Shown here: piece by piece, positions 42,039 to 51,551 of the stretch
Position numbering within the stretch: position 1 is the first letter of the stretch
Layout of the letters: every line of letters starts with the position of its first letter
Position numbers and translations under genes: made by a program
Source of the DNA: Microvirga zambiensis WSM3693
GTDB lineage: Bacteria > Pseudomonadota > Alphaproteobacteria > Rhizobiales > Beijerinckiaceae
Assembly (NCBI RefSeq): GCF_016735695.1
Contig: NZ_JAERQD010000013.1
Coordinates: forward strand, 62,001 to 126,000
Direction: 5' to 3'
DNA length: 64,000 nucleotides
The notes under the pieces: model-generated
The model's input: the letters and a program-made list of their open reading frames with translations, nothing else
Databases searched by the model: none
What the model was told of the DNA's origin: nothing

Positions 42039-42977
42039 TTATCGGCCCCAGCGCAGCACCAGCGGATCGACCCGGCGGGCGACCTCGATCAGGCCTTTGC
42101 GGGTCTCCGGATGCAGCGGCATCAGCGGATGACGGACGGCTTCGGAACGAATGACGCCGCCTTCCTTCATGAGCACCTTGGCGGCGAGAAGCCCGCATTG
42201 GCGGTTCTCGTAGTTGATCAGCGGAAGCCAGCGCTCATAGGCGGAAGCTGCCTTTTCCTTGTCGCCGGCAAAATAGGGATCGATGATCTGGCGGATGCCG
42301 TCCGGATAGGCGCCGCCCGTCATGGCGCCGGTGGCGCCGGCGTCGAGATCGGCCATGAGGGTGATCGCCTCCTCGCCGTCCCAGGGGCCTTCGATGGAAG
42401 CGCCTCCAAGCGCGATAAGGTCGCGCAGCTTTCCGGCCGTGCCGGCGATCTCGATCTTGAAGTAGGAGACGTTGGCGATCTCCTTCGCCATGCGCGCGAG
42501 GAAGGGCGCCGAGAGGGACGTGCCGGCCATCGGCGCATCCTGGATCATGATCGGGATGGTGATGGCATCGGAGACCCTGCGGAAGAACTCGTGGATCCCG
42601 GCTTCGGAAACCCGCAGGGTCGCGCCGAAGAAGGGCGGCATGATCATGACCATCGCAGCACCTGCGGCTTCCGCGCGCCGGCTGCGCTCGGCGCAGATCT
42701 CGGTCGAGAAATGGCTGGTCGTGACGATGACCGGAACCCTGCCCGCGACGTGATCGAGCACGGTCGTCATCACGGCCTCGCGCTCGCCGTCGGTCAGCAC
42801 GAACTGCTCGGAAAAGTTCGCCAGGATGCAGATGCCGTCCGAGCCCGCATCGATCATGAAGTCGATGGCGCGCTTCTGGCCTTCGAGGTCGAGCTTTCCG
42901 TTGTCATCGAAAATGGTGGGGGCGACCGGAAACACGCCGCGATAGGGGCGCGTGGCACTCTTGCCGGACGAGGACAT
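42039..42977 (-). CDS. DapA-family protein, probable 2-keto-3-deoxy-sugar-acid dehydratase
   Basis: A 312-residue protein. The Schiff-base Lys lies in VSYFKIEIAGTAGK near residue 173, and CILANFSEQFVLTDGERE near residue 50 replaces the usual GTTGE loop. This is the pattern of the L-2-keto-3-deoxyarabonate dehydratase (L-KDA dehydratase) branch of the family. That enzyme gives 2-oxoglutarate semialdehyde from the product of an L-arabonate dehydratase, which is exactly the kind of gene directly upstream (43011). GGGAGA precedes the ATG. An aldolase acting on the same 2-keto-3-deoxy acid remains possible. Confidence 0.78.
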   Translation of the reverse strand: MSSSGKSATRPYRGVFPVAPTIFDDNGKLDLEGQKRAIDFMIDAGSDGICILANFSEQFVLTDGEREAVMTTVLDHVAGRVPVIVTTSHFSTEICAERSRRAEAAGAAMVMIMPPFFGATLRVSEAGIHEFFRRVSDAITIPIMIQDAPMAGTSLSAPFLARMAKEIANVSYFKIEIAGTAGKLRDLIALGGASIEGPWDGEEAITLMADLDAGATGAMTGGAYPDGIRQIIDPYFAGDKEKAASAYERWLPLINYENRQCGLLAAKVLMKEGGVIRSEAVRHPLMPLHPETRKGLIEVARRVDPLVLRWGR

Positions 42978-43010
42978 GATTTCTCCCTTCGATATCTTTG
43001 AGTTTAGCAG

Positions 43011-44744
43011 TCAGTGATTGTCGCGCGGAACGGGCGAGCCGGTGCGGCCGACGAGAAAGTCCAGATCGACACCTTTGTCGGCCTGCATGACATGGTCGAT
43101 ATAGAGCTTGGCATAGCCGCGCGTCGCATGCGGCTCCGGCGGGATCCAGGCTTCGCGCCGGCGCTCCATCTCCTTGGCCTCCACGTGAAGGTGCAGGCTG
43201 CGGGCCGCCACGTCGAGGGTGATGAGGTCGCCGTTCTGCACCAGCGCCAGCGGCCCGCCGGCGGCGGCTTCCGGCGCCACGTGCAGCACCACGGTGCCGT
43301 AGGCGGTTCCGGACATACGTGCGTCCGAGATGCGGATCATGTCGCGGATCCCCTTCTTGAGCAGTTTCTGCGGCAGGGGCATGTTGCCCACTTCCGCCAT
43401 GCCGGGATAGCCCTTGGGGCCGCAATTCTTGAGCACCATGATGCAGGTCTCGTCGATGTCGAGATCCTCGTCGTCGATGCTGTGATGCAGATCCTCGATG
43501 GTCTCGAACACGACCGCGCGGCCGGTATGCTGCATCAGTTCAGGCGACGCCGCCGACGGCTTGATCACCGCGCCGTTCGGCGCGAGGTTTCCTTTGAGGA
43601 TCGCGATGCCGGCCTCCGGCTTGAACGGTTCCTCGAAGGTGGTGATCACGTCGCGGTTCCAGCACGGCGCGTCCTTGACGTTGTCCCAGATGGATTTGCC
43701 GTTGATGGTCAGCGCATCCTTGTGGAGCAGGCCGCGCTCGCCCAGCGTGCGCAGCACCACGGGCAGGCCGCCGGCATAGTAGAAGTCCTCCATGAGGAAA
43801 CGGCCGGAGGGCATGAGGTCGACGAGGCAATGGATGTCGCGCCCGAGCCTGTCGAAATCGTCGAGGGTCAGGTCGATTCCGCAGCGCCCGGCGATGGCGA
43901 GAAGATGCACGACCGCGTTGGTCGAGCCGCCGATGGCGGCGAGCGTCCGGATCGCGTTCTCGAAGGCCTGACGGGTCATGACTTTCGAGAGCACGAGATC
44001 CTCGTGCACCATGTCGACGATGCGCCGTCCGGCCATGCGGGCGAGATGGTTGCGACGCGCATCGCTCGCCGGGATCGCGGCGTTCTCCGGCAGACCGACG
44101 CCCAGCGCCTCGACCATGGAGGCCATGGTCGAGCCGGTGCCCATGGTCATGCAATGGCCGGCCGAACGGTTCATGCCGCCTTCCGCCTCGTGGAACTCCT
44201 GCAGGGTCACCTCGCCGGCGCGAAGCTGCTCGCTCATGGAGATGATGTTGGTGCCCGACCCGATGTACTTGCCGCGGTAGACGCCGCGCAGCTGCGGTCC
44301 GCCCGACACGCCGACGGTCGGCAGGTCGGCGGAGGCTGCGCCCATGAGCAGGGCAGGGGTGGTCTTGTCGCAGCCCATGAGAAGCACGACGCCGTCGAGC
44401 GGATGGGCGCGGATCGCCTCCTCCACGTCCATGGCGGCGAGGTTGCGGAACAGCATGGCGGTCGGGCGCATCGTCACCTCGCCGAGGGAGGAGACGGGGA
44501 ATTCCAGCGGAAAGCCGCCGGCATCGAGCACGCCGTATTTCACATGCTCGGCGATGGTGCGGAAATGGGCGTTGCAGGGCGTCAGCTCGGACCAGGTGTT
44601 GCAGATGCCGATGACGGGCCGGCCCTCGAACTGGTCCTGGGGGAAGCCGCTGTTTTTCAGGAAGGACCGGTAATAGAAGCCCATTTTGTCCTGGCGCCCG
44701 AACCAGGCTTGGCTGCGTAGCTGGTGCTTCTTCTCATCGCTCAT
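43011..44744 (-). CDS. IlvD/Edd-family sugar-acid dehydratase, L-arabonate dehydratase type
   Basis: A 577-residue enzyme closely matching the pattern of the Rhizobium L-arabonate dehydratase. [2Fe-2S] Cys are in NTWSELTPCNAHF (C57), MGCDKTTPALLMG (about 125) and GHCMTMGTGSTMA (about 198). CDK also gives the Mg-site Lys, and ISDARMSGTAYGTVVLH (about 478) carries the catalytic Ser. The ATG at 44744 follows AGGGAC; a longer frame to 44816 adds residues not found in relatives. The enzyme dehydrates a C5 or C6 aldonic acid to the 2-keto-3-deoxy acid. It is divergent from the galactofuranose-type transporter. Confidence 0.85.
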   Translation of the reverse strand: MSDEKKHQLRSQAWFGRQDKMGFYYRSFLKNSGFPQDQFEGRPVIGICNTWSELTPCNAHFRTIAEHVKYGVLDAGGFPLEFPVSSLGEVTMRPTAMLFRNLAAMDVEEAIRAHPLDGVVLLMGCDKTTPALLMGAASADLPTVGVSGGPQLRGVYRGKYIGSGTNIISMSEQLRAGEVTLQEFHEAEGGMNRSAGHCMTMGTGSTMASMVEALGVGLPENAAIPASDARRNHLARMAGRRIVDMVHEDLVLSKVMTRQAFENAIRTLAAIGGSTNAVVHLLAIAGRCGIDLTLDDFDRLGRDIHCLVDLMPSGRFLMEDFYYAGGLPVVLRTLGERGLLHKDALTINGKSIWDNVKDAPCWNRDVITTFEEPFKPEAGIAILKGNLAPNGAVIKPSAASPELMQHTGRAVVFETIEDLHHSIDDEDLDIDETCIMVLKNCGPKGYPGMAEVGNMPLPQKLLKKGIRDMIRISDARMSGTAYGTVVLHVAPEAAAGGPLALVQNGDLITLDVAARSLHLHVEAKEMERRREAWIPPEPHATRGYAKLYIDHVMQADKGVDLDFLVGRTGSPVPRDNH

Positions 44745-44820
44745 CGTCTTGTCCCTGAAACTTTGTAGCGCATCCGCGAGCCGTTGATTCACGACTTTGG
44801 TTGAATAGGCGCTCAATTTG

Positions 44821-44843
44821 ATTCATATAATAGTACTAATAGG
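44821..44843. promoter_or_regulatory. Operator/promoter element in front of ytfQ
   Basis: On the minus strand it contains ATTAGTACTATTATATGAAT; 17 of 21 bases match the element before chvE (50236-50258). On the plus strand TATAAT (44826-44831) with TTGAAT (44801-44806) 19 bases upstream could be the ytfQ promoter. It also lies in front of the divergent dehydratase gene. Confidence 0.5.
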
Positions 44844-44897
44844 CAGCTGATAAGGCTGCTAAAGTCGAAGAGCAACGACAAATTTAGGGAGAATCTC

Positions 44898-45860
44898 ATG
44901 AAGGCCCGTCATCTCCTGACGACGATCGGCATGGCTGCACTGATGCTGTCCTCCGGCGCCGCATACGCTCAGAACAAAATGACCATCGGATTCTCGCAGG
45001 TCGGATCTGAATCCGGCTGGCGGGCTGCCGAGACGAAGGTCTCGAAGAGCGAGGCCGAGAAGCGCGGCGTCGATTTGAAGATCTCCGACGCGCAGCAGAA
45101 GCAGGAAAACCAGATCCGCGCCGTCCGCTCCTTCATCGCGCAGGGCGTCGACGCCATCTTCATCGCCCCGGTCGTGTCGACGGGCTGGGATGCGGTGCTG
45201 AAGGAAGCGAAGGACGCCAAGATCCCGGTCGTGCTGCTCGACCGCTCGATCGATACCAAGGACGAGTCGCTCTACCTCACCGCCGTGACCTCCGACACCG
45301 TCTATGAAGGCAAGGTCGCCGGCGAGTGGCTGGCCAAGGAGACCGGCGGCAAGTGTAACGTGGTCGAGTTGCAGGGCACCGTCGGCTCGAGCCCGGCGAT
45401 CAACCGCAAGAAGGGCTTCGATCAGGTCGTTGCCGCCAATCCCGGCATGAAGATCGTCCGCACCCAGTCCGGCGACTTTACCCGCACCAAGGGTAAGGAA
45501 GTGATGGAAAGCTTCATCAAGGCCGAAGGCGGCGGCAAGAACATCTGCGCCGTCTATGCGCATAACGACGACATGGCGATCGGCGCCATCCAGGCGATCA
45601 AGGAAGCCGGCCTGAAGCCCGGCAAGGACATCAAGATCGTCTCCATCGACGGCGTTCCGGATATCTTCAAGGCCATGTCCGATGGCGAGGCCAACGTCAC
45701 GGTCGAGCTGACGCCGAACATGGCGGGCCCGGCGCTCGATGCGCTCGTGGCCTTCAAGAAGGACGGCACGATGCCGAAGAAGTGGATCCAGACGGAATCG
45801 AAGGTCTTCACGCCCGAGACCGCGAAGGCCGAATACGACAAGCGCAAGGATCTCTATTAG
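44898..45860 (+). CDS. ytfQ: Galactofuranose-type ABC transporter substrate-binding protein
   Basis: A 320-residue periplasmic protein with a signal peptide ending GAAYAQ. Beyond the signal it follows E. coli YtfQ closely: TIGFSQVGSESGWRAAETKV, QQKQENQIRAVRSFIAQGVD, IDGVPDIFKAMSDGEANVTV and ELTPNMAGPALDAL are nearly the same. YtfQ binds galactofuranose and, more weakly, galactose; some bacterial relatives take arabinose. TAGGGAGA is the ribosome site. The neighbouring arabonate-type dehydratase makes an L-arabinose- or galactose-like substrate plausible. Confidence 0.92.
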   Translation: MKARHLLTTIGMAALMLSSGAAYAQNKMTIGFSQVGSESGWRAAETKVSKSEAEKRGVDLKISDAQQKQENQIRAVRSFIAQGVDAIFIAPVVSTGWDAVLKEAKDAKIPVVLLDRSIDTKDESLYLTAVTSDTVYEGKVAGEWLAKETGGKCNVVELQGTVGSSPAINRKKGFDQVVAANPGMKIVRTQSGDFTRTKGKEVMESFIKAEGGGKNICAVYAHNDDMAIGAIQAIKEAGLKPGKDIKIVSIDGVPDIFKAMSDGEANVTVELTPNMAGPALDALVAFKKDGTMPKKWIQTESKVFTPETAKAEYDKRKDLY

Positions 45861-45877
45861 GATCGTCAGGCTTCGGG

Positions 45878-45903
45878 GCAGCAGGCGGGCGACCGCCTGC
45901 TGC
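45878..45903 (+). other. Intercistronic hairpin after ytfQ
   Basis: GCAGCAGGCGG (45878-45888) pairs perfectly with CCGCCTGCTGC (45893-45903) around GCGA. No T-run follows. It is likely to protect the ytfQ message and hold expression of the following ATPase lower. Confidence 0.65.
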
Positions 45904-45929
45904 TTCGCGTATGGGCCGGTGAGGACGTG

Positions 45930-47438
45930 ATGCCAGCAGCGACGGAACAGCCCCAGCTTCTCGAGATCAGGGGCCTGACGAAGGGATTTCCCGGGGTCCA
46001 AGCCCTCGACCATGTGGACTTCACCCTGCATGCCGGCGAAATCCACGGTCTTCTCGGGGAGAACGGCGCCGGCAAGTCGACGCTGATCAAGGTGCTCACC
46101 GGCGTGTTCAAGCGCGACGCCGGCACCATTCGCCTCGACGGGCAGGACATCAATGCGCGCGATCCCGCCGACGCGCTGTCTCTGGGAATCGGCACCGTCT
46201 ATCAGGAGGTGAATCTGCTGCCGAACTTGTCGGTGGCGGAAAACCTCTTCATCGGCCGCCAGCCGCACCGCTTCGGCCTCGTGCGCACCGGCGAGATGCG
46301 CCGCCTTTCCGAGGAGCTTTTGACAGGTTATGGCCTCGATATCGACGTCGCCAATCCGTTGAGCACCTATTCGGTGGCCGTTCAGCAGATCGTCGCCATT
46401 GCCCGTGCCGTCGATCTCTCGGCCAAAGTGCTGGTCCTCGACGAACCCACCGCAAGTCTCGATGCCCATGAGGTCGAGACCCTTTTCAAGATCCTGAGGG
46501 ATCTCAAGAGCCGCGGCATCGGCATCGTGTTCGTCACGCATTTCCTCGATCAGGTCTACGCGGTCTGCGACCGTATCACGGTCCTGCGCAACGGACGGCT
46601 CGTCGGATCGCGCCCGATTTCACAGCTGCCGCGGATCGAGCTCGTGTCGATGATGCTGGGGCGCGAACTCGCGGCGGAAGCGCTCCACCGCAACCAGCGC
46701 AAAGCCGTCACCGGCGAACCGCTCGTCGCGTTCAAGGATTACGGCAAGCGCCGCCTGCTGGAGCCCTTCGATCTTGCCGTGCGTGCGGGCGAGGTCGTGG
46801 GCCTTGCCGGTCTTCTCGGCTCCGGACGTACCGAGACGGCGAAGCTCGTCTTCGGCATCGAGCGCGCCGACAGCGGGCAGGCCTTCGTCGACGGCAAGCC
46901 CGTGCGCATCGCAACCCCGCGCGATGCAGCGCGCCTACGGTTCGGCTTCACGCCAGAGGACCGCAAGACGGAAGGCATCGTCGCGGAATTGTCGGTGCGT
47001 GAGAACATCATCCTGGCACTCCAGGCGCAGCGTGGATGGCTGCGCCTGCTGCCCCGTCGCAGGCAGGAAGAGATCGCCGACCGTTTCATCAAGCTTCTCG
47101 ACATTCGCACGCCGGATGCGGAAAAGCCCATCGGTCTTCTCTCCGGCGGCAATCAGCAGAAGGCGCTACTCGCCCGCTGGCTCGCCACCGAGCCGCGCTT
47201 CCTGATCCTCGACGAGCCGACTCGCGGCATCGATGTCGGTGCCCATGCCGAGATCATCCGCCTGATCGAGCGCCTGTGCGAGGAGGGTCTTGCCCTTCTC
47301 GTCATCTCGTCCGAGCTTGAGGAGATTGCCTCCTACAGCGATAGGGTGGTGGTGCTGCGCGACCGGCGGCATGTGCGCGAATTGTCCGGATCCGAGGTGA
47401 GCGCCGATACCATCATGACAACCATTGCGGGCCATTGA
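45930..47438 (+). CDS. ytfR: Galactofuranose-type ABC transporter ATP-binding protein
   Basis: A 502-residue protein with two ABC cassettes, as in RbsA/XylG/YtfR. First cassette: Walker [10 protein letters not shown] near residue 46 and Walker [13 protein letters not shown]. Second cassette: degenerate Walker A GLLGSGRTE near residue 295, signature [16 protein letters not shown] near 402 and [15 protein letters not shown] near 422. ATG 45930 has GAGG five bases upstream; a GTG one codon earlier is too close to it. It sits 69 bases after ytfQ with the hairpin between. Confidence 0.92.
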   Translation: MPAATEQPQLLEIRGLTKGFPGVQALDHVDFTLHAGEIHGLLGENGAGKSTLIKVLTGVFKRDAGTIRLDGQDINARDPADALSLGIGTVYQEVNLLPNLSVAENLFIGRQPHRFGLVRTGEMRRLSEELLTGYGLDIDVANPLSTYSVAVQQIVAIARAVDLSAKVLVLDEPTASLDAHEVETLFKILRDLKSRGIGIVFVTHFLDQVYAVCDRITVLRNGRLVGSRPISQLPRIELVSMMLGRELAAEALHRNQRKAVTGEPLVAFKDYGKRRLLEPFDLAVRAGEVVGLAGLLGSGRTETAKLVFGIERADSGQAFVDGKPVRIATPRDAARLRFGFTPEDRKTEGIVAELSVRENIILALQAQRGWLRLLPRRRQEEIADRFIKLLDIRTPDAEKPIGLLSGGNQQKALLARWLATEPRFLILDEPTRGIDVGAHAEIIRLIERLCEEGLALLVISSELEEIASYSDRVVVLRDRRHVRELSGSEVSADTIMTTIAGH

Positions 47439-48443
47439 ATGAGCGGCATGATTCAGGCCAGTGCTCCTCGCACCCTTCCCAAGGGGCTTCCGCAGGTTGC
47501 GGCGCTTCTGATCGTCTTCCTCGTCAACTGGCTCGTCTTCCGCGACTTCTTTGCCCTGCGCCTGCAGGACGGGCGCCTCTTCGGCAGCCTCATCGACGTG
47601 CTCAACCGTGGCGCACCGGTGGCGATCCTGGCCTTGGGGATGACCCTCGTCATCGCGACCCGCGGCATCGATCTCTCCGTCGGCGCCGTCATGGCGATTG
47701 CAGGTGCGATGGCGGCGACATTGACGGCGCAGGGCTATCCGCTGCCGGTTGCGCTGGCCGCCGCCGCCGGCATTGGTCTCGCCTGCGGCCTGTGGAACGG
47801 CTTCCTCGTCGCCGTCCTCGAAATCCAGCCCTTCGTGGCAACGCTGATCTTGATGGTGGCGGGACGCGGCTTCGCGCAGTTGATCACGGAGGGCCAGATC
47901 ATCACCTTCGTGAGCGAGGGCTTCGCCGCCATCGGCGGCGGCTCCTTCCTCTTTCTGCCGATGCCGGTGGTGATCGCCATCGTGATGCTGATCATCACCC
48001 ACTTCATCGTGCGGTACACGGCTCTTGGTCTCTTCATCGAATCCATCGGCGCCAATGTCCGCTCCAGCGCCTATGCCGGCATCGGCACCAAGGTCGTGAC
48101 CATCGCCGTCTATATGTGGTGCGGCCTCTGCGCGGCGATTGCCGGTTTGATCGTGACGGCCGACATTCGCGGCGCCGATGCCAACAATGCCGGTCTCTGG
48201 CTCGAGCTCGATGCGATCCTCGCCGTGGTGATCGGCGGCACGTCGCTCTTCGGCGGACGCTTCAGCCTCGGCCTCTCCGTTGTCGGCGCGCTCATCATCC
48301 AGGCGATGAACACGGGCATCCTGCTGAGCGGCTATCCGCCTGAATACAACCTCATCGTGAAAGCCATCGTGGTGCTTGCCGTGCTGCTTGCCCAGTCGCC
48401 CGTGCTGTCGGCCGTCCGTTCGGTCTGGAGGGCGAAAGCATGA
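47439..48443 (+). CDS. ytfT: Galactofuranose-type ABC transporter permease
   Basis: A 334-residue RbsC-type permease with about nine hydrophobic segments. LALGMTLVIATRGIDLSVGAVMAIAG near residue 65 is the family hallmark, and FIESIGANVRSSAYAGI near residue 197 is the cytoplasmic loop. It begins immediately after the ytfR stop and its TGA overlaps the yjfF start (ATGA at 48440). Confidence 0.9.
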   Translation: MSGMIQASAPRTLPKGLPQVAALLIVFLVNWLVFRDFFALRLQDGRLFGSLIDVLNRGAPVAILALGMTLVIATRGIDLSVGAVMAIAGAMAATLTAQGYPLPVALAAAAGIGLACGLWNGFLVAVLEIQPFVATLILMVAGRGFAQLITEGQIITFVSEGFAAIGGGSFLFLPMPVVIAIVMLIITHFIVRYTALGLFIESIGANVRSSAYAGIGTKVVTIAVYMWCGLCAAIAGLIVTADIRGADANNAGLWLELDAILAVVIGGTSLFGGRFSLGLSVVGALIIQAMNTGILLSGYPPEYNLIVKAIVVLAVLLAQSPVLSAVRSVWRAKA

Positions 48444-49405
48444 TCAGGCGCCATCTTCCGGTCCTCATCACGCTCGCCGTCTTCATCGTCGGCTACCTGA
48501 TCTGCCTTGCGCAGTTTCCGAGCTTCGCCTCGACCCGGGTGATCGGCAATCTTCTCACGGACAATGCGTTCCTCGGCATCGTCGCGGTCGGCATGACTTT
48601 CGTGATCCTCTCCGGCGGCATCGATCTTTCCGTCGGCTCGGTCATCGCCTTCACCGGCGTGTTCCTCGCCGTCACGATCGAGAAATACGGGCTCAACCCT
48701 TACCTCGCCTTCGTGCTCATCCTCGGGATTGCGGCCCTGTTCGGATCCGGCATGGGATTCCTGATCCACACCTTCCAGATCCCGGCCTTCATCGTCACGC
48801 TGGCGGGCATGTTCCTGGCGCGCGGCCTGTGCTTCGTGCTCACCACGGATTCGATTCCGATCAACGCTCCCGCTTATGGACAGATCACCGATATCGCCTT
48901 TCGGCTGCCGGGCGGCGGCAGGCTGACCTTCATCGCCATGGTCATGCTGATCACCTTCGCGATCGGCATCGTGCTGGCGCATTTCACGCGCTTCGGCGCC
49001 AATGTCTATGCGCTCGGGGGCAACAGAACGTCGGCCGAACTCATGGGCGTTCCGGTACGGAAGACGACGATCCGGATCTACATGCTCTCGAGCTTCCTTG
49101 CCGCCCTGGCCGGAATCGTCTTTTCCTTCTACACCTCCGCGGGCTATTCCCTGGCCGCGACCGGCGTCGAGCTCGACACCATCGCGGCCGTCGTCATCGG
49201 CGGCACGCTGCTCACGGGTGGATACGGGACGATCATCGGCACGCTGGTCGGCGTGCTCATCCAGGGGCTGATCCAGACCTACATCACCTTCGAGGGAACC
49301 CTGAGTTCCTGGTGGACAAAGATCGCCATCGGTGCACTGCTGTTCGCGTTCATCGTGCTGCAGCGCGGGCTGTCGGCGGCGTCGCTTCGAACACGATCGG
49401 CTTAA
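48440..49405 (+). CDS. yjfF: Galactofuranose-type ABC transporter second permease
   Basis: A 321-residue RbsC-type permease. It contains VGMTFVILSGGIDLSVGSVIAFTG near residue 50 and VYALGGNRTSAELMGVPVRKTTIRIYMLS near residue 190. Two different permease subunits are typical of the YtfQRT-YjfF system, so this completes the transporter. The GntR gene follows after 11 bases on the same strand. Confidence 0.9.
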   Translation: MIRRHLPVLITLAVFIVGYLICLAQFPSFASTRVIGNLLTDNAFLGIVAVGMTFVILSGGIDLSVGSVIAFTGVFLAVTIEKYGLNPYLAFVLILGIAALFGSGMGFLIHTFQIPAFIVTLAGMFLARGLCFVLTTDSIPINAPAYGQITDIAFRLPGGGRLTFIAMVMLITFAIGIVLAHFTRFGANVYALGGNRTSAELMGVPVRKTTIRIYMLSSFLAALAGIVFSFYTSAGYSLAATGVELDTIAAVVIGGTLLTGGYGTIIGTLVGVLIQGLIQTYITFEGTLSSWWTKIAIGALLFAFIVLQRGLSAASLRTRSA

Positions 49406-49416
49406 AGAGAAGGAAC

Positions 49417-50193
49417 ATGGTGTTGATGCACGGTACCCACAGGCCTTCGAGAGCGCGATCGGCTCATGATCTCGTCGCCCATGGGATCGGCCAGAATATC
49501 ATGGAGGGCCGCTTCCCCATCGGCAGCATCCTGCCGGGCGACGCGGAGCTGATGGAGCTGTTCGGCGTATCCCGAACGGCCCTGCGCGAAGCGCTGAAGA
49601 CGCTGGCCGCGAAGGGCTTGATCGAGTCGAAGACCAAGGTCGGCACCAAGGTCATGGATCGCAACAACTGGAACATGTTCGATGCCGATATTCTCGATTG
49701 GCATCTGCAGGTCGGCGTCGATGCCCGCTTCCTCGGATGGCTTTTCGAGATCCGGCAGATGCTGGAGCCGCTCGCCTGCGCCACCGCTGCGGTCAGGCGT
49801 ACGCCGGAGCAGCTCGACGCGATGCACCGCGGGCTTCGGGCGATGTACGAATGCGAGACCAGCCGGCAGGGCTTCACCAAGGCCGACCTGATCTTCCATC
49901 AGGCCATTCTCGAGGCGTCCGGCAATCCCTTCCTGCAATCGATCGGGTCGGTCATCGGGGCGGCGCTCGCCACCTCCTTCACCATCAGCTCTCCCGTCTC
50001 CAGCGACGAGCGCTTCAAGGAGGTCATGCAGCAGCACCAGGCGGTTTTCGATGCCATCGAGCAGCGCGATCCCTCTGCCGCGAGCGACGCCATGTCGGAC
50101 CTGATCCTGCAGGCTGCGGAACGGGTCCGGATCAAGCATGCGGAGAGCGCCCTGGCGAGCGTCCAGATCCACACGTTCTCTGGCGTCGATTAG
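49417..50193 (+). CDS. GntR-family regulator with FCD domain, sugar-transport region
   Basis: A 258-residue protein. The winged helix has HDLVAHGIGQNIMEGRFPIGSILPGDAELMELFGVSRTALREALKTLAAKGLIESKTKVGTKV (about residues 18-80). The FCD part includes FEIRQMLEPLACATAA, DLIFHQAILEASGN and QHQAVFDAIEQRDP. AGAGAAGGA precedes the ATG. The pattern WNMFDADILDWHLQ after the wing is seen in sugar-acid regulators such as the DgoR branch. It lies in the yjfF message and before chvE, and similar elements occur before ytfQ and chvE. Confidence 0.87.
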   Translation: MVLMHGTHRPSRARSAHDLVAHGIGQNIMEGRFPIGSILPGDAELMELFGVSRTALREALKTLAAKGLIESKTKVGTKVMDRNNWNMFDADILDWHLQVGVDARFLGWLFEIRQMLEPLACATAAVRRTPEQLDAMHRGLRAMYECETSRQGFTKADLIFHQAILEASGNPFLQSIGSVIGAALATSFTISSPVSSDERFKEVMQQHQAVFDAIEQRDPSAASDAMSDLILQAAERVRIKHAESALASVQIHTFSGVD

Positions 50194-50235
50194 CGGGTGA
50201 TCGGCCTGTTCCAGCAACGCCGGGTCTCTTGTTCC

Positions 50236-50258
50236 AAATTAGTATTATAGTATGATTT
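50236..50258. promoter_or_regulatory. Operator/promoter element in front of chvE
   Basis: It contains AATTAGTATTATAGTATGAT; 17 of 21 bases match the minus-strand reading of the ytfQ element. TTGTTC (50229-50234) and TATGAT (50251-50256), 16 bases apart, may be the promoter. The shared element suggests the GntR protein at 49417 controls both transporters. Confidence 0.5.
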
Positions 50259-50467
50259 ATCGCCGCTCGGGATGGGTCTACCACTTCGACGGTCTTTAGG
50301 AGGGCAGGGCTTTCCCAACGGCAAGCTCTGCCTTTGTAGTAGAATCGAGGGCGGCAGCCGGCCTGTGTCCTCTGCCCCAAGCCGATCTGAGTCCTGGAAC
50401 GAACAATACCGAATATGCGCTGGGCAAAATGTCAGCGGCCCGGGCATGGACGAGAGGGAGAACGACC

Positions 50468-51532
50468 TTGAAGACACTTACTACCGCATTGGCGGCCGTG
50501 GCTCTTGGAGCCTTCGGTCTGCTCGGCGCCGCCCAGGCGCAGACTAAGGGCACGGTCGGCGTGGCCATGCCGACGAAGTCGTCCGCGCGCTGGATCGACG
50601 ACGGCAACAACATGGTCAAGGTGCTCAAAGAGAAGGGCTACAACGTCGATCTGCAATATGCGGAAGACGATATCCCGAACCAGCTGGCCCAGATCGAGAA
50701 CATGATCACCAAGGGCTCCAAGGTGCTCGTGATCGCCGCCATCGACGGCACGACCCTGTCCGACGCGCTGCAGCAGGCGGCCGACAAGGGCATCAAGGTC
50801 ATTGCCTATGATCGCCTGATCCGCAATTCCAAGAACGTCGACTACTACGCGACCTTCGATAACTTCCAGGTCGGCGTGCTCCAGGGCGGCTACATCGAGA
50901 AGGCGCTCGGCCTGAAGGAAGGCAAGGGCCCGTTCAACATCGAGCTGTTCGGCGGTTCGCCGGACGACAACAACGCGTTCTTCTTCTACAACGGCGCCAT
51001 GTCCGTTCTCGACCCTTATATCAAGAGCGGCAAGCTCAAGGTCGCGAGCGGCCAGACCGGAATGGACAAGGTCTCGACCCTGCGCTGGGACGGCGCCGTT
51101 GCCCAGGCCCGCATGGATAATCTGCTCTCGGCCTTCTACACCGACAAGCGCGTCGATGCGGTTCTCTCTCCTTACGACGGCCTGAGCATCGGCATCATCT
51201 CCTCGCTCAAGGGCGTGGGCTACGGCACGCCGAAGCAGCCGATGCCGGTGATCACCGGCCAGGATGCCGAGGTGCCCTCGATCAAGTCGATCCTCGCCAA
51301 GGAACAGACCTCGACGGTGTTCAAGGACACCCGCGAGCTCGCCAAGGTCGCGGCCAACATGGTCGACGCCGTGCTCTCGGGCAAGACGCCTGAGGTCAAC
51401 GACACCAAGACCTACGAGAACGGCGTGAAGACGGTTCCGTCCTACCTGCTGAAGCCGGTGAGCGTCGATGCTTCGAACTGGAAAGAAGTTCTGGTCAGCA
51501 GCGGCTATTACAAGGAAGACCAGTTCAAGTAA
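50468..51532 (+). CDS. chvE: Multiple-monosaccharide-binding protein
   Basis: A 354-residue periplasmic protein of the ChvE type. The start is a TTG at 50468, with AGGGAG seven bases upstream; it gives the signal peptide (M)[23 protein letters not shown]. The mature part has [63 protein letters not shown] and [30 protein letters not shown], all typical of ChvE. ChvE binds galactose, arabinose, glucose and other sugars, serves GguAB, and in Agrobacterium also signals to VirA. Confidence 0.92.
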   Translation: MKTLTTALAAVALGAFGLLGAAQAQTKGTVGVAMPTKSSARWIDDGNNMVKVLKEKGYNVDLQYAEDDIPNQLAQIENMITKGSKVLVIAAIDGTTLSDALQQAADKGIKVIAYDRLIRNSKNVDYYATFDNFQVGVLQGGYIEKALGLKEGKGPFNIELFGGSPDDNNAFFFYNGAMSVLDPYIKSGKLKVASGQTGMDKVSTLRWDGAVAQARMDNLLSAFYTDKRVDAVLSPYDGLSIGIISSLKGVGYGTPKQPMPVITGQDAEVPSIKSILAKEQTSTVFKDTRELAKVAANMVDAVLSGKTPEVNDTKTYENGVKTVPSYLLKPVSVDASNWKEVLVSSGYYKEDQFK

Positions 51533-51551
51533 TTGGTTTTCGTGAGGATTT

